Positions 53,223 to 63,954 of a stretch of 64,000 bases of DNA are shown piece after piece. Origin of the DNA: Rahnella inusitata (GTDB lineage: Bacteria; Pseudomonadota; Gammaproteobacteria; Enterobacterales; Enterobacteriaceae); contig NZ_JYDE01000010.1 of the NCBI RefSeq assembly GCF_003263515.1, positions 56,143 to 120,142 of the forward strand. The letters are read 5' to 3'. The translations under genes and the position numbers were made by a program. Each line of letters begins with the position of its first letter. The stretch's first letter is position 1. The notes under the pieces were generated by a model. The model ran no database searches. It saw only the letters and a program-made list of their open reading frames with translations, and was not told the origin of the DNA.

Positions 53223-54731
53223 TTAGTGCCCGCTGAACGTCTGCTGCTGATGGCGCAGCTGTTCGGTGACCTGCAGCAGGCTGGCTTCGATTTTCGCCAT
53301 CCATTGCGCCGGAACAAACAGGCAGTTTTGCTGCTGGCCAAATTCATGCCGCTGCTGCGCGAGTTTTGCACTCAGATCGCTCAGCGTATTCTTCATCTCG
53401 TCGGGAACGGCGATATGTTCGTTGCCTGGCAAAGTCAGCGGCGTGCTCTGGCGACTGACGTCCAGCACCAGCAACTGCTGTTTATCATCAATCTCGGCAT
53501 CGATGGTTTGCACAAAGCCGATGCCATTTAGCTTCGCTTTCAGTACGCCGCCTTTATTGAGCCACTCTTCCAGCGCCGTGCGGTCGAAGAGCAAGTGAGT
53601 GACTTTGATTTCATGCAGGTGCAAAGGCGTTTGCAGTAATAACGTCAGGTGAGTGGCGGAAAGGCTGTCCGGCAAGCTGTGTTGTGGTTTGCGACTGAAC
53701 ATCCCGGCTTTTTTGCCGAGCTTGATGGACTGACGTGAGCTTTGTTGCTGCTGGTACTGCATCCACTGCTGATCTAACTGCTGGATTTTCATCAGTAATG
53801 TTTGCTGCTGATAGGCCTGCTCGGTGATCAGCTGCTCGATTTGAGTTTGCAACAGCTGATACGTATTGAGGTCATGCCACAGGCAGTCTTTAAGCAGGAT
53901 CAGATCAACAGGCGTGATGGTGTTTCGCCCGCTGAAGAATGCGCAGGCCTGCAACAGACGCAGTGCCTTTTTCCAGCGGCGATCTGAAACATAAGGCGCG
54001 GTGTCGAGTGCATCAAGACGCTGACGAAGCTGGAAAACCAGTTCAAAGCACGCATCCGGCAGATTGACTTTATCGATCTCCGGCTGCCATTGTTGATACT
54101 CTTCGTCGCTGATACTCAATGATTCGGCCACCGGATTGGCGCTTTCGTTGGTGCGGCTGGTGAGCAGTGAGCGGAAATTCTGCTTATCCTGTACCTTATC
54201 CAGCCACAGGCGGATCAACATGCGGTCATATAGCGCTTCCAGGCTGCCGTCGGCTTCAGGCAGTTCGTTAGAGGCGCTGACCAGCAGGCGTAAAGGGATC
54301 GGTTCTTCGCGTTCGCCATTCCGGAAACGGCGTTCGTTGATAGCGGTCAGCAAGGTATTGAGGATCGCAGGACCTGCTTTCCAGATTTCATCAAGGAAGA
54401 CGATTTCAGCTTCCGGTAAGTAACCTTCGGTCAGACGCAGATATCGGCCTTCATCTTTCAGGGCCTGAATTGAGAGCGGGCCAAAGACTTCTTCCGGCGT
54501 GGAAAATCGCGTCATCAGATATTCAAAGGCACGAGCATGACGGAAGGCGAATTTTAAACGGCGGGCGATCAGGCTCTTTGCGATGCCCGGCGGGCCGAGC
54601 AGAAAAACGCTTTCGCCGCACAGTGCGGCCAGCAGGCATAAACGAATGGCGTCCTGTCGCTCGTACAAGCCATGTTCCAGTGCGTTAGCAAGACGGGCAA
54701 TCCGTTCTGCCAGAAGGGGAGATTGCGCCAT
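53223..54731 (-). CDS. ravA: MoxR-family AAA+ ATPase RavA
   Basis: Forms hexamers that, in E. coli, bind the inducible lysine decarboxylase and link to stress and respiratory enzymes with ViaA. It has 502 residues. Walker A is GPPGIAKS (about 43-50), Walker [11 protein letters not shown], and sensor 1 [11 protein letters not shown]. The C-terminal triple-helix and LARA-type region (about 310-440) is rich in Gln. [14 protein letters not shown] at 54731 aligns with the E. coli start, so the seven upstream codons to 54752 are left out. Confidence 0.95.
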   Translation of the reverse strand: MAQSPLLAERIARLANALEHGLYERQDAIRLCLLAALCGESVFLLGPPGIAKSLIARRLKFAFRHARAFEYLMTRFSTPEEVFGPLSIQALKDEGRYLRLTEGYLPEAEIVFLDEIWKAGPAILNTLLTAINERRFRNGEREEPIPLRLLVSASNELPEADGSLEALYDRMLIRLWLDKVQDKQNFRSLLTSRTNESANPVAESLSISDEEYQQWQPEIDKVNLPDACFELVFQLRQRLDALDTAPYVSDRRWKKALRLLQACAFFSGRNTITPVDLILLKDCLWHDLNTYQLLQTQIEQLITEQAYQQQTLLMKIQQLDQQWMQYQQQQSSRQSIKLGKKAGMFSRKPQHSLPDSLSATHLTLLLQTPLHLHEIKVTHLLFDRTALEEWLNKGGVLKAKLNGIGFVQTIDAEIDDKQQLLVLDVSRQSTPLTLPGNEHIAVPDEMKNTLSDLSAKLAQQRHEFGQQQNCLFVPAQWMAKIEASLLQVTEQLRHQQQTFSGH

Positions 54732-54998
54732 ACTGTCTCTTCCGGTTTTCATTTAGATATTGAATAGTGTACTGGCTCGCAGCGATAAGCCATGATTATT
54801 TTTCACTGTATAGCTTGTTGATTACTAAAAATTTTCTATTATGAGATTTGTGACCTCGTTCCTCTGAACGCCGGTTTAGCTGCACATTTAAGGGTAGGCA
54901 ATCTGATTTATTCGTGCATACTGTGCGCCTTTTAGTGGGCATCATTGGACTGAGCGCACGCATCGCTTACGGATGTTCGAGCAAAAAAGAAACGAAAT

Positions 54999-56867
54999 AT
55001 GAGCACTGAACATAAACGGTCACTCCCAGCAGTAACCCTGGCCGCCATTGGTGTGGTCTATGGCGACATTGGTACCAGTCCTCTCTATACCTTAAGAGAG
55101 TGTTTTTCAGGACACTACGGTTTCAATGTTGAGCCTAGCGTCGTATTTGGTTTTCTCTCTCTGATTTTCTGGATGCTTATCCTTATTGTGTCGCTCAAGT
55201 ACCTCACGTATGTGATGCGGGCGGACAATGCGGGCGAAGGCGGCATACTGACGCTGATGTCTTTGGCGGGCAGAAACACGTCATCACGCACCACGGCGGT
55301 GCTGGTGATACTTGGCCTGATCGGTGGCAGCTTCTTCTATGGCGAAGTAGTGATCACTCCGGCCATTTCGGTGCTTTCCGCAATGGAAGGTCTGGAGATC
55401 GCCGCGCCATCACTCGATCCTTATATCGTTCCTCTTTCTATTACTGTTCTGACGCTGCTTTTCATTATTCAGAAACACGGAACCGGTATCGTGGGCAAAC
55501 TCTTCGCCCCGGTGATGCTGGTCTGGTTCCTGACGCTCGCCGTTCTTGGCGTAAACAGCATCATGCAGAACCCTGAAGTCTTACGCGCCATGAACCCGAT
55601 GTGGGCGGTAAACTTCTTTATCGAACATAAATCCTTCTCCTTCCTGGCACTCGGCGCTGTCGTTCTGTCGATTACCGGTGTGGAAGCGTTGTATGCCGAT
55701 ATGGGGCACTTCGGGAAATTCCCGATCCGTCTGGCATGGTTCACGGTGGTATTGCCGTCTCTGGTGCTGAACTACTTCGGTCAGGGCGCGTTACTGCTGA
55801 AGAATCCTGAAGCGATCAAAAACCCCTTCTTCCTGCTGGCGCCTGACTGGGCGTTAATTCCGTTACTGGTATTAGCCACCTTAGCGACCATCATTGCCTC
55901 TCAGGCTGTGATTTCCGGCGTGTTCTCCCTGACGCGTCAGGCTGTGCGATTGGGCTATTTACCGCCGATGCGCATCATCCACACCTCGGAAATGGAAGCC
56001 GGTCAGATTTATATCCCGGCCATTAACTGGTTGCTGTATTTCGCAGTGGTGATTGTGATTGCCAGCTTTGAGCATTCCAGCAATCTGGCGGCGGCGTACG
56101 GTATTGCCGTGACCGGTACGATGGTGCTGACCAGCATTCTTTCCTGTACGGTGGCGCTGAAAAACTGGCACTGGAAACCGTTCCTGGTTGGCATTTTGCT
56201 GATCGGTCTGCTGTTTATGGATATTCCACTGTTTGCCGCAAACGCCACCAAGCTGTTCTCCGGCGGCTGGCTGCCGCTGACGCTCGGCCTGTGCATGTTT
56301 ATCGTCATGACTACCTGGAAAAGCGAGCGTTTTCGTCTTATGCGCCGCATGAACGAACATGGGAATTCTCTGGAGGCAATGATCGCCTCGCTGGAGAAAT
56401 CCCCGCCGGTTCGTGTTCCGGGAACGGCGGTGTATATGTCGCGAGCCATCAACGTCATTCCGTTTGCGTTGCTGCATAACCTCAAGCACAACAAGGTGCT
56501 GCATGAGCGCGTGGTTCTGCTGACGCTGCGAACGGAAGATGCGCCTTATGTGCACAACGTCCGGCGTGTCACTATCGAGCAGCTGTCGCCGACGTTCTGG
56601 CGTGTGGTGGCAAGTTACGGATTTAAAGAAACGCCGAACGTGGAAGAGATTTTCCACCGCTGTGGTCTGGAAGGTTTGCCGTGCCGGATGATGGAAACGT
56701 CGTTCTTCATGTCGCATGAATCGCTGATCCTGACCAAGCGGCCATGGTATCTCTACTTCCGGGGTAAGCTGTTCATGGCGCTCAGCCGTAACGCCTTGCG
56801 CGCACCGGACCAGTTTGAAATCCCGCCAAACCGCGTTATCGAACTGGGAACGCAGGTGGAAATATAA
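54999..56867 (+). CDS. kup: low-affinity potassium transporter Kup
   Basis: A K+:H+ symporter of the KUP/HAK/KT family in the inner membrane. It has 622 residues, the E. coli length, with twelve TM helices to about residue 430 and a cytosolic tail. Family marks are [14 protein letters not shown] (about 18-31), [20 protein letters not shown] and [16 protein letters not shown] 246-bp upstream gap must hold its promoter; I see no strong hexamers. A terminator follows. Confidence 0.97.
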   Translation: MSTEHKRSLPAVTLAAIGVVYGDIGTSPLYTLRECFSGHYGFNVEPSVVFGFLSLIFWMLILIVSLKYLTYVMRADNAGEGGILTLMSLAGRNTSSRTTAVLVILGLIGGSFFYGEVVITPAISVLSAMEGLEIAAPSLDPYIVPLSITVLTLLFIIQKHGTGIVGKLFAPVMLVWFLTLAVLGVNSIMQNPEVLRAMNPMWAVNFFIEHKSFSFLALGAVVLSITGVEALYADMGHFGKFPIRLAWFTVVLPSLVLNYFGQGALLLKNPEAIKNPFFLLAPDWALIPLLVLATLATIIASQAVISGVFSLTRQAVRLGYLPPMRIIHTSEMEAGQIYIPAINWLLYFAVVIVIASFEHSSNLAAAYGIAVTGTMVLTSILSCTVALKNWHWKPFLVGILLIGLLFMDIPLFAANATKLFSGGWLPLTLGLCMFIVMTTWKSERFRLMRRMNEHGNSLEAMIASLEKSPPVRVPGTAVYMSRAINVIPFALLHNLKHNKVLHERVVLLTLRTEDAPYVHNVRRVTIEQLSPTFWRVVASYGFKETPNVEEIFHRCGLEGLPCRMMETSFFMSHESLILTKRPWYLYFRGKLFMALSRNALRAPDQFEIPPNRVIELGTQVEI

Positions 56868-56885
56868 TCCTGCCTTTTGCCGCTC

Positions 56886-56912
56886 ACAGGGTACCTTCGG
56901 GTACCCTGTTTT
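56886..56912 (+). terminator. intrinsic terminator of kup
   Basis: A perfect 10-bp stem (ACAGGGTACC/GGTACCCTGT) closed by a TTCG tetraloop and followed by TTTG. Confidence 0.9.
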
Positions 56913-56976
56913 GTTTGTGCCTTCTCCTTTCTGAAATGACTAACTCAAATTGCCTCCCTATTTCTGAATCATTCAG

Positions 56977-56988
56977 CGAAACGTTTCG
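56977..56988. promoter_or_regulatory. upstream RbsR operator
   Basis: CGAAACGTTTCG, a perfect 12-bp palindrome inside CAGCGAAACGTTTCGACG. It matches the core of the proximal rbs operator, with its centre 79 bp upstream of that site. Confidence 0.75.
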
Positions 56989-57017
56989 ACGCTGATCACA
57001 ATTCCATCACATCTTCG

Positions 57018-57045
57018 TTGCCTTGTGCGGCCAGTTTCATAAACT
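57018..57045 (+). promoter_or_regulatory. candidate rbs promoter
   Basis: TTGCCT (57018-57023), a 16-bp spacer and TAAACT (57040-57045). The start of transcription would fall at the edge of the proximal operator. Repeated ATCACA half-sites upstream (near 56994 and 57005) may be CRP contacts. Confidence 0.45.
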
Positions 57046-57053
57046 CAGTGGTG

Positions 57054-57069
57054 AGCGAAACGTTTCGCT
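57054..57069. promoter_or_regulatory. proximal RbsR operator
   Basis: AGCGAAACGTTTCGCT, a perfect 16-bp palindrome as remembered for E. coli RbsR. It ends just before the rbsD ribosome site (GGAG at 57073-57076). Confidence 0.9.
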
Positions 57070-57081
57070 GTAGGAGTCAAA

Positions 57082-57501
57082 ATGAAGAAGTCACCGCTAT
57101 TAAATGCCGAAATCTCAACTGTTATTGCCCGGTTAGGTCATACCGATCAGCTGGTTATTGGCGATGCCGGACTTCCGGTGCCAGCAGCTTGCCAGCGCAT
57201 CGATCTGGCGCTAACCCAGGGAGTTCCCACCTTTTTACAAGTCTTAGAGGTAGTGACACACGAGATGCAGGTTGAGCGGGCTATCCTCGCAGAGGAAATC
57301 CTCACCAAAAATCCTCAACTCCATGAAGCGTTACTCGCCCGATTGACACAACTCGAACAACACCAGGGAAACACCATTGCTTTGGATTATGTCAGTCATG
57401 AGGCATTCAAAGCGCAAACCGAAAAAAGTCGTGCTGTCATCCGCAGCGGGGAATGTTCGCCGTATGCGAATGTGATCCTGTGTGCCGGCGTAACCTTCTG
57501 A
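57082..57501 (+). CDS. rbsD: D-ribose pyranase
   Basis: Interconverts beta-pyranose and furanose forms of ribose so that RbsK can act. It has 139 residues. Catalytic His and Asp are in [16 protein letters not shown] (about residues 15-30), and the C-terminal active-site segment is [18 protein letters not shown]. It is first in rbsDACBK, 7 bp before rbsA. Confidence 0.97.
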   Translation: MKKSPLLNAEISTVIARLGHTDQLVIGDAGLPVPAACQRIDLALTQGVPTFLQVLEVVTHEMQVERAILAEEILTKNPQLHEALLARLTQLEQHQGNTIALDYVSHEAFKAQTEKSRAVIRSGECSPYANVILCAGVTF

Positions 57502-57508
57502 GGCCTTT

Positions 57509-59014
57509 ATGCAACCTTTGCTGCAACTGACAGGGATTGATAAAGCCTTCCCCGGCGTAAAAGCACTTTCCGGCGCGGCGCTCAGCGTTTATCCGGGACG
57601 TGTCATGGCGCTGGTGGGTGAAAACGGCGCGGGTAAATCCACGATGATGAAAGTGCTGACCGGCATCTATCAGAAAGATGCCGGCTCAGTACATTTCCTC
57701 GGCAAGGAAACCGCGTTCAGTGGCCCGAAAGCTTCGCAGGAAGCGGGGATCGGTATCATCCATCAGGAACTTAACCTGATCCCTCAGCTGACTATTGCTG
57801 AAAACATTTTTCTTGGCCGTGAGTTTGTAAACGGTTTTGGCCGCATCAACTGGAAAAAGATGTATGCCGAAGCGGACAAACTCCTGGCCCGCCTGAATCT
57901 GCGCTACAAAAGCGATCGCCTGGTCGGTGAATTATCGATTGGCGATCAGCAGATGGTCGAAATCGCCAAAGTGCTGAGTTTCGAATCCAAAGTCATCATT
58001 ATGGATGAACCGACGGATGCGCTGACTGACACTGAAACCGCCTCTTTGTTTAACGTCATTCGCGAACTCAAAGCGGCTGGCTGCGGCGTGGTGTACATCT
58101 CCCACCGCATGAAAGAAATTTTTGAGATCTGCGATGACGTCACCGTATTCCGTGACGGGCAGTTTATCGCAGAGCGTCCGGTCAGCGAGCTGGAAGAAGA
58201 CACGTTGATCGAAATGATGGTTGGCCGTCGTCTGGAAGAGCAATACCCACGCATTAACCACGCACGCGGCGCGCTGCGCTTGCAGGTTCGTGATGTCTGC
58301 GGGCCGGGCGTGGATAACGTCAGTTTTGAGTTGTACAGCGGCGAAATCCTCGGTGTCTCCGGGCTGATGGGGGCTGGCCGCACCGAGCTGATGAAAATCC
58401 TCTACGGCGCGTTGCCACGTAAAAGCGGCTACGTTTCGCTCGATGGCCGCGAAGTGGTTACTCACTCGCCGCAGGACGGTCTGGCGAACGGTATTGTTTA
58501 TATCTCCGAAGATCGTAAACGCGATGGATTAGTGCTCGGGATGTCGGTGAAAGAAAACATGTCGCTGACCGCACTGCGTTATTTCAGCCACGGCGGCGGA
58601 CGCCTCAAGCATGCGGATGAACAGCAGGCCGTCGGCGACTTCATTCGCCTCTTCAATATTAAAACGCCATCGATGATGCAGCCGATTGGTTTGCTCTCCG
58701 GTGGTAATCAGCAAAAAGTGGCGATTGCCCGCGGTTTGATGACGCGGCCAAAAGTCCTGATCCTCGACGAACCGACGCGCGGCGTTGACGTCGGTGCCAA
58801 AAAAGAAATTTACCAGCTTATTAACCAGTTCAAGCGCGAAGGGCTGAGCATCATTTTGGTTTCCTCAGAAATGCCGGAAGTGATCGGTATGAGCGACCGG
58901 GTTCTTGTGATGCATGAAGGTCATTTAAGCGGTGAATTCCCGATAGAACAGGCTACGCAAGAAGTGTTGATGGCAGCCGCTGTCGGCAAGCAATACCGCG
59001 TGACGCAGGAGTAA
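57509..59014 (+). CDS. rbsA: ribose ABC transporter ATPase RbsA
   Basis: A tandem ATPase of the ribose importer, 501 residues. The first domain has Walker [10 protein letters not shown], signature [13 protein letters not shown] and Walker [12 protein letters not shown]. The second domain has a degenerate loop ([10 protein letters not shown]), signature [15 protein letters not shown] and Walker [13 protein letters not shown]. This is the usual asymmetric pattern for sugar importers. It lies 6 bp before rbsC. Confidence 0.98.
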   Translation: MQPLLQLTGIDKAFPGVKALSGAALSVYPGRVMALVGENGAGKSTMMKVLTGIYQKDAGSVHFLGKETAFSGPKASQEAGIGIIHQELNLIPQLTIAENIFLGREFVNGFGRINWKKMYAEADKLLARLNLRYKSDRLVGELSIGDQQMVEIAKVLSFESKVIIMDEPTDALTDTETASLFNVIRELKAAGCGVVYISHRMKEIFEICDDVTVFRDGQFIAERPVSELEEDTLIEMMVGRRLEEQYPRINHARGALRLQVRDVCGPGVDNVSFELYSGEILGVSGLMGAGRTELMKILYGALPRKSGYVSLDGREVVTHSPQDGLANGIVYISEDRKRDGLVLGMSVKENMSLTALRYFSHGGGRLKHADEQQAVGDFIRLFNIKTPSMMQPIGLLSGGNQQKVAIARGLMTRPKVLILDEPTRGVDVGAKKEIYQLINQFKREGLSIILVSSEMPEVIGMSDRVLVMHEGHLSGEFPIEQATQEVLMAAAVGKQYRVTQE

Positions 59015-59020
59015 TCAGAT

Positions 59021-59992
59021 ATGAGTTCTCAGACATTGTCAGCCAAAAAGCGCTGGATCAGTAAAGAGTGGTTGTTGGAGCAGAAGTCTCTGATTGCGCT
59101 GCTGGTGTTGATTGCCGTGGTCTCTTCTATGAGCCCGAATTTCTTCACCGTGAATAACCTGTTTAACATCCTTCAGCAAACGTCCGTCAACGCCATTATG
59201 GCCGTGGGCATGACGCTGGTGATCCTGACGTCAGGTATTGATTTATCCGTCGGTTCTTTGCTGGCGCTGACCGGTGCGGTTGCGGCCTCTATCGTCGGGC
59301 TGGAAGTGAATGCGCTGGTTGCCGTGGCAGGCGCGCTGGCGCTGGGTGCAGGTATCGGCGCCGTCACAGGTATGATTGTCGCCAAAGGTAAAGTGCAGGC
59401 GTTTATCGCCACGCTGGTCATGATGTTGCTGCTGCGCGGTATCACCATGGTGTACACCAACGGCAGCCCGATCAGCACAGGCTTTAATGATGTGGCAGAT
59501 GTGTTTGGCTGGTTTGGTATCGGGCGCCCGCTGGGTATTCCGACACCGGTCTGGCTGATGGCCGTGGTGTTTATTGCAGCCTGGTACATGCTGCATCACA
59601 CCCGGTTAGGGCGTTATATCTACGCGCTTGGCGGCAATGAATCCGCTACGCGTCTGTCAGGTATCAGCGTCGATAAAGTCAAAATTATCGTCTACTCCCT
59701 GTGTGGTTTGTTAGCCGCTCTGGCCAGTATCATCGAAGTGGCGCGCTTGTCTTCAGCGCAGCCTAACGCAGGTACGGGCTACGAGCTGGATGCGATTGCC
59801 GCTGTTGTTTTAGGGGGAACCAGCCTGTCCGGGGGTAAAGGGCGCATTGTTGGAACGCTGATCGGTGCATTGATCCTTGGCTTCCTGAATAACGGTTTGA
59901 ACTTATTAGGTGTTTCTTCCTACTACCAGATGATCGTGAAAGCAGTTGTCATTCTGCTGGCGGTTCTGGTGGATAACAAAAGCAACAAATAA
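59021..59992 (+). CDS. rbsC: ribose ABC transporter permease RbsC
   Basis: Transmembrane subunit of the ribose importer, 323 residues, about eight to ten TM helices. Family marks are [20 protein letters not shown] near residue 65 and the late loop [20 protein letters not shown] that contacts RbsA. It functions as a homodimer with RbsA. Confidence 0.97.
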   Translation: MSSQTLSAKKRWISKEWLLEQKSLIALLVLIAVVSSMSPNFFTVNNLFNILQQTSVNAIMAVGMTLVILTSGIDLSVGSLLALTGAVAASIVGLEVNALVAVAGALALGAGIGAVTGMIVAKGKVQAFIATLVMMLLLRGITMVYTNGSPISTGFNDVADVFGWFGIGRPLGIPTPVWLMAVVFIAAWYMLHHTRLGRYIYALGGNESATRLSGISVDKVKIIVYSLCGLLAALASIIEVARLSSAQPNAGTGYELDAIAAVVLGGTSLSGGKGRIVGTLIGALILGFLNNGLNLLGVSSYYQMIVKAVVILLAVLVDNKSNK

Positions 59993-60015
59993 ACTCTCCT
60001 ACAGGACTTATGACC

Positions 60016-60906
60016 ATGAATATGAAAAAACTGGCTGTCTGGGTTTCCGCCGCAGCGATCACCGCGTCTTTCAGTGCTAACGTGATGGCGAAAGACACCA
60101 TCGCGCTGGTCGTTTCAACACTGAACAACCCGTTCTTTGTTTCCATGAAAGACGGTGCGCAAAAAGAAGCCGACAAACTGGGCTACAACCTGATTGTTCT
60201 CGATTCGCAGAACAACCCGGCGAAAGAGTTGGCAAACGTGCAGGACCTGACCGTTCGCGGTACCAAGCTGATGCTGATTAACCCGACTGATTCTGATGCC
60301 GTAGGCAACGCTGTCGCGATGGCTAACCAGGCGAAAATCCCGGTGATCACCCTTGACCGTCAGGCGACTAAAGGCGTCGTTGCCAGCCACGTAGCCTCTG
60401 ATAACGCCTTCGGCGGCAAAATGGCAGGTGACTACATCGCGAAGAAACTGGGCGAAAACGCCAAAGTGATCGAACTGGAAGGCATTGCCGGGACTTCCGT
60501 TGCCCGTGAACGCGGTAAAGGTTTCGCCCAGGCAGCTGAGAAACACCATTTCCAGATCCTCGCCAGCCAGCCTGCTGACTTCGACCGCACCAAAGGCCTG
60601 AACGTTATGCAGAACCTGCTGACTGCGCATCAGGACGTACAAGCCGTCTTCGCTCAGAACGACGAAATGGCGCTGGGCGCATTGCGTGCCCTGCAAACTG
60701 CCGGTAAAACTGACGTGCTGGTTGTCGGCTTCGACGGCACAGAAGACGGTATCAAAGCTGTAAACAGCGGTAAAATGGGCGCGACTGTGGCACAACGTCC
60801 GGAACAAATCGGCGTGATCGGTGTTCAGACGGCTGACAAAGTGCTGAAAGGCGAAAAAGTCCCGGCTGTTATTCCTGTTGATTTGAAACTGGTTGCTCAG
60901 CCGTAA
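60016..60906 (+). CDS. rbsB: periplasmic ribose-binding protein RbsB
   Basis: The ribose receptor for transport and, in E. coli, for Trg chemotaxis. It has 296 residues with a cleaved signal peptide ([20 protein letters not shown], ending VMA before KDTIALVV). Binding-site segments are [47 protein letters not shown] and [11 protein letters not shown] at 60016 gives the E. coli length and 9-nt spacing from AGGA; an in-frame ATG at 60010 is possible. Confidence 0.97.
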   Translation: MNMKKLAVWVSAAAITASFSANVMAKDTIALVVSTLNNPFFVSMKDGAQKEADKLGYNLIVLDSQNNPAKELANVQDLTVRGTKLMLINPTDSDAVGNAVAMANQAKIPVITLDRQATKGVVASHVASDNAFGGKMAGDYIAKKLGENAKVIELEGIAGTSVARERGKGFAQAAEKHHFQILASQPADFDRTKGLNVMQNLLTAHQDVQAVFAQNDEMALGALRALQTAGKTDVLVVGFDGTEDGIKAVNSGKMGATVAQRPEQIGVIGVQTADKVLKGEKVPAVIPVDLKLVAQP

Positions 60907-60932
60907 TACCCGCATGCTCGATGCTGTAACCT

Positions 60933-60958
60933 GCGCCTCCTTTTGGGGGCGCTCTTTG
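60933..60958 (+). other. stem-loop in the rbsB-rbsK gap
   Basis: GCGCCTCC pairs with GGGGGCGC (one wobble) around TTTT, followed by TCTTTG. It has the form of a partial terminator and could explain high rbsB relative to rbsK. In E. coli a 3'-end sRNA (RbsZ) comes from this gap. Whether this one does is unknown. Confidence 0.55.
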
Positions 60959-60974
60959 ACTCAGGGATCTCCAC

Positions 60975-61904
60975 ATGAAAACAGGCAAACTGGTGGTACT
61001 CGGCAGTATTAATGCTGACCACATTCTGAATATCAACCACTTCCCGCAACCGGGTGAAACGGTCATCGGCAAGCAGTACACCGTGGCTTTCGGTGGCAAA
61101 GGGGCGAATCAGGCGGTAGCCGCCGGTCGCAGTGGCGCAGATATTTCTTTTATTGCCTGTGTGGGTGACGACGATATTGGTGAGCGCGTCCGTAAACAGT
61201 TGGCCAGCGACCACATTGATACGCAACCTGTCGAAGCCATCAAAGAAATGACCACCGGCGTTGCGTTGATTTTCGTGAATGCAGAAGGTGAGAACGTCAT
61301 TGGTATTGATGCGGGAGCCAACAGTGCGGTGACGCCGGACTACCTTGAACGCTATAAACAGCAAGTCATCGATGCTGCTGCTTTATTAATGCAGCTGGAA
61401 TCGCCATTAGAGACGGTGATTGCGGCGGCGAAGTTAGCCAAAGAAAACAGCACGCAGGTCATTCTTAATCCAGCCCCGGCCTGTGAATTGCCGGACGAAC
61501 TGCTGTCGCGGGTGGATATCATCACCCCGAACGAAACTGAAGCGGAGAAGCTGACCGGGATTAAGGTCGAGAATAATGACGATGCGGCCCGAGCAGCCAA
61601 AGCCTTGCACGATAAAGGCATCGCGACGGTTATCATCACGCTGGGCAGTAAAGGTGTCTGGCTGAGCCAAAACGGGGAAGGCAAGCAGGTCGCCGGATTC
61701 CGCGTCAAAGCCGTGGATACTATCGCCGCGGGTGATACCTTTAATGGCGCACTGGTGACTGCATTGCTGGAAGGTCAGGCGATGGACAGCGCGGTACGTT
61801 TTGCTCACGCCGCTGCCGCGATTGCAGTGACGCGTCCTGGCGCTCAGCCTTCCGTACCATGGCGCAAAGAAATCGACGATTTCCTCACGCAGCAGGAGGC
61901 CTGA
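60975..61904 (+). CDS. rbsK: ribokinase
   Basis: A PfkB-family kinase making ribose-5-phosphate. It has 309 residues. The sugar-binding signature is GGKGANQAVAAGR (about 40-52). NPAPA and DIITPNETEAEKLTG lie in the middle, and the anion hole and catalytic Asp are in DTIAAGDTFNGAL (about 250-262). It follows rbsB after a 68-bp gap with a stem-loop, and its stop is immediately followed by the rbsR start codon. Confidence 0.98.
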   Translation: MKTGKLVVLGSINADHILNINHFPQPGETVIGKQYTVAFGGKGANQAVAAGRSGADISFIACVGDDDIGERVRKQLASDHIDTQPVEAIKEMTTGVALIFVNAEGENVIGIDAGANSAVTPDYLERYKQQVIDAAALLMQLESPLETVIAAAKLAKENSTQVILNPAPACELPDELLSRVDIITPNETEAEKLTGIKVENNDDAARAAKALHDKGIATVIITLGSKGVWLSQNGEGKQVAGFRVKAVDTIAAGDTFNGALVTALLEGQAMDSAVRFAHAAAAIAVTRPGAQPSVPWRKEIDDFLTQQEA

Positions 61905-62915
61905 TTGGCCACCATGAAAGATGTCGCCCGTCTGGCGGGCGTTTCAACTTCTACCGTTTCTCACGTCATCAACAAAAATCGCTTTGTCAGTGATGCCATC
62001 GCTGACAAGGTGAATGCCGCCGTTGAACAGCTCAACTACGCACCGTCCGCGCTGGCACGCAGCCTGAAACTGAATCAAACCCGCACCATCGGCATGTTAC
62101 TGACGGCCAGCAGCAACCCGTTTTATGCGGAAGTGGTGCGCGGTGTTGAACGCAGTTGCTATGAACGTGGCTACAGCCTGATCTTATGTAATACCGACGG
62201 CGATGCTGAGCGCATGAACCGCAGTCTGGAAACGCTGCTGCAAAAGCGTGTCGATGGCCTGTTGTTAATGTGTACTGAAAATCACCGGCCATCGAAAGAT
62301 GCCATCAGCCGCTATCCTTCCTTACCGATTGTGATGATGGACTGGTCACCGTTTGATGGCGCGAATGATGTGATTCAGGACAATGCGCTTCTGGGCGGAG
62401 AGATGGCGACGGAGTATCTGATCCGTCAGGGCTATCGCAAAATTGCCTGCATCACCGGACCGCTGGATAAAACCACCGCGCAGGAACGGCTGAATGGTTA
62501 TCGTCAGGCAATGAATAAAGCCGGGCTGGTCATCCCTCCCGGTTATGAAGTCAGCGGCGATTTTGAATTCGAAGGAGGCGTACCGGCGATGGAAAAATTG
62601 CTGTCGTTACCCGAGCCGCCTCATGCGGTCTTTGCGGGGAATGATGCAATGGCAGTCGGTGCGTATCAGGCGTTGTATCAACGTGGATTGCGTGTGCCGG
62701 ATGATGTCGCAGTAATCGGCTACGATGATATCCAGCTGGCGCAATACATGATGCCGCCGCTGACGACTATCCATCAGCCTAAAGATTCACTCGGAGAACT
62801 GGCGGTGGATGCATTATTACATCGTCTGCAGGACCCCCAGGCGGAGCCGCAGATTCTGGTGCTCACTCCGGAATTGGTGGTACGTCAATCCGTGGGTTCA
62901 TTCGTCGCTAAGTAA
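61905..62915 (+). CDS. rbsR: ribose operon repressor RbsR
   Basis: A LacI-family repressor of the rbs operon, also linked to purine salvage in E. coli. It has 336 residues. The helix-turn-helix is [21 protein letters not shown] (2-22), the hinge [20 protein letters not shown], then a sugar-binding core. The start is TTG at 61905 directly after the rbsK stop, with AGGAGG 5-6 nt upstream; E. coli also uses TTG. The likely operators are the two palindromes before rbsD. Its end overlaps the convergent yieP end by 18 bp. Confidence 0.97.
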   Translation: MATMKDVARLAGVSTSTVSHVINKNRFVSDAIADKVNAAVEQLNYAPSALARSLKLNQTRTIGMLLTASSNPFYAEVVRGVERSCYERGYSLILCNTDGDAERMNRSLETLLQKRVDGLLLMCTENHRPSKDAISRYPSLPIVMMDWSPFDGANDVIQDNALLGGEMATEYLIRQGYRKIACITGPLDKTTAQERLNGYRQAMNKAGLVIPPGYEVSGDFEFEGGVPAMEKLLSLPEPPHAVFAGNDAMAVGAYQALYQRGLRVPDDVAVIGYDDIQLAQYMMPPLTTIHQPKDSLGELAVDALLHRLQDPQAEPQILVLTPELVVRQSVGSFVAK

Positions 62916-63587
62916 TAGATGCTGACAGGCTTTCAGCGCCGCATTGGCATCGCCGCTAAGAATGGCATCGGTCAGGCGCTGATGTTGTTCCAGCTTGATA
63001 ACCTCATTTCCCGTGATCGCCCGAAAGTAACTCTGATAGACCGAACTGAATAAATTTGAGAACGACGTCAGAAAAGGGTTTTTCCCCGCTTCATAGATCA
63101 GTTGATGAAAGTGCGTATCCACCGTAATCCACTGTTCCCGATCAAAACTTTTGTGCAGCTGGCGCATTTCATTCATATAGAGTGAAAGCCGATGCTTTTG
63201 TTCTTTGCTGGCTGAGACAGCGGCTAATGCACAAGCCTGCGGTTCAAGCGCTCTGCGCAGCACGATAAAATGCGCCATGACCTGATCGAAGTTTTCGCGT
63301 GTCATCCACCAGGTCAGCAAGTCCTGATCGAGAAAGTTCCAGCTGGACTGAGGCATGACCCGCGTCCCAATTCGCGGGCGGGGCAAAAGCATGCCCTTTG
63401 CCGCCAGTGTCTTCACCGCTTCACGCACGGCTGTCCGGCTGACGCCAAAAATCTCCCCTAACTCATTCTCACCGGGAAGTATCGACCCCTCGGGGTAATC
63501 ACCGGATAAAACGCGTTGTGCAATCTTCTCCGCCAGTAAATAGGAAAGGTTTCGCTGAGCAGCTTGTTGATGTGCATTAAGTAGCAT
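62898..63587 (-). CDS. yieP: GntR/FadR-family regulator YieP
   Basis: A DNA-binding regulator of 229 residues. The N-terminal winged helix is [54 protein letters not shown] split over residues 13-66, and the FCD-type helical effector domain follows ([22 protein letters not shown]). It matches E. coli YieP, a growth-related regulator of poorly known targets. It sits between rbsR and the rRNA operon, as in E. coli. Confidence 0.93.
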   Translation of the reverse strand: MLLNAHQQAAQRNLSYLLAEKIAQRVLSGDYPEGSILPGENELGEIFGVSRTAVREAVKTLAAKGMLLPRPRIGTRVMPQSSWNFLDQDLLTWWMTRENFDQVMAHFIVLRRALEPQACALAAVSASKEQKHRLSLYMNEMRQLHKSFDREQWITVDTHFHQLIYEAGKNPFLTSFSNLFSSVYQSYFRAITGNEVIKLEQHQRLTDAILSGDANAALKACQHLLLSDE

Positions 63588-63746
63588 CTAGGGTATTCCT
63601 GAATATCTTTCATTATTATAAAGCGAGTTTACTCCAGCCTCGGGCTTTAAACAGGCGTGTTTTGAGCTGGATCCGTTCATTAATCCTCCGTTTCGGGCTT
63701 TTTTGTTGAATTTGTGAACGGTTGATAAAATAATTGAAATTAGGGG

Positions 63747-63774
63747 TTGCGGCCTTCTGAGAACTCCCTATAAT
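63747..63774 (+). promoter_or_regulatory. rrn P1 promoter
   Basis: TTGCGG (63747-63752), a 16-bp spacer and a perfect TATAAT (63769-63774), then a GC-rich discriminator GCGCCTCC. This is the arrangement that makes rRNA promoters ppGpp-sensitive. An AT-rich UP-like tract lies just upstream. Confidence 0.88.
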
Positions 63775-63877
63775 GCGCCTCCACTGACCGGGAACAACGA
63801 CTCCTCTAACGAGAACCAAGTCGCCCAGTCAGGAAGAATCAACCCGGTGAAAACACCGCATCTCGATGAGAAAATGG

Positions 63878-63905
63878 TTGACTCTTCAGTGGGAAAGCGT
63901 ATTAT
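63878..63905 (+). promoter_or_regulatory. rrn P2 promoter
   Basis: TTGACT (63878-63883), a 16-bp spacer and TATTAT (63900-63905), 131 bp after P1. It is nearly identical to E. coli rrn P2. Confidence 0.88.
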
Positions 63906-63942
63906 CTGCCTCCCACGTTGCTGAGTTAAGTCTCGCAACGAA

Positions 63943-63954
63943 CGCTCTTTAACA
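63943..63954 (+). promoter_or_regulatory. rrn antitermination boxA
   Basis: CGCTCTTTAACA, one base from the consensus boxA TGCTCTTTAACA, bound by NusB-S10. It is followed by the conserved leader. Confidence 0.88.
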
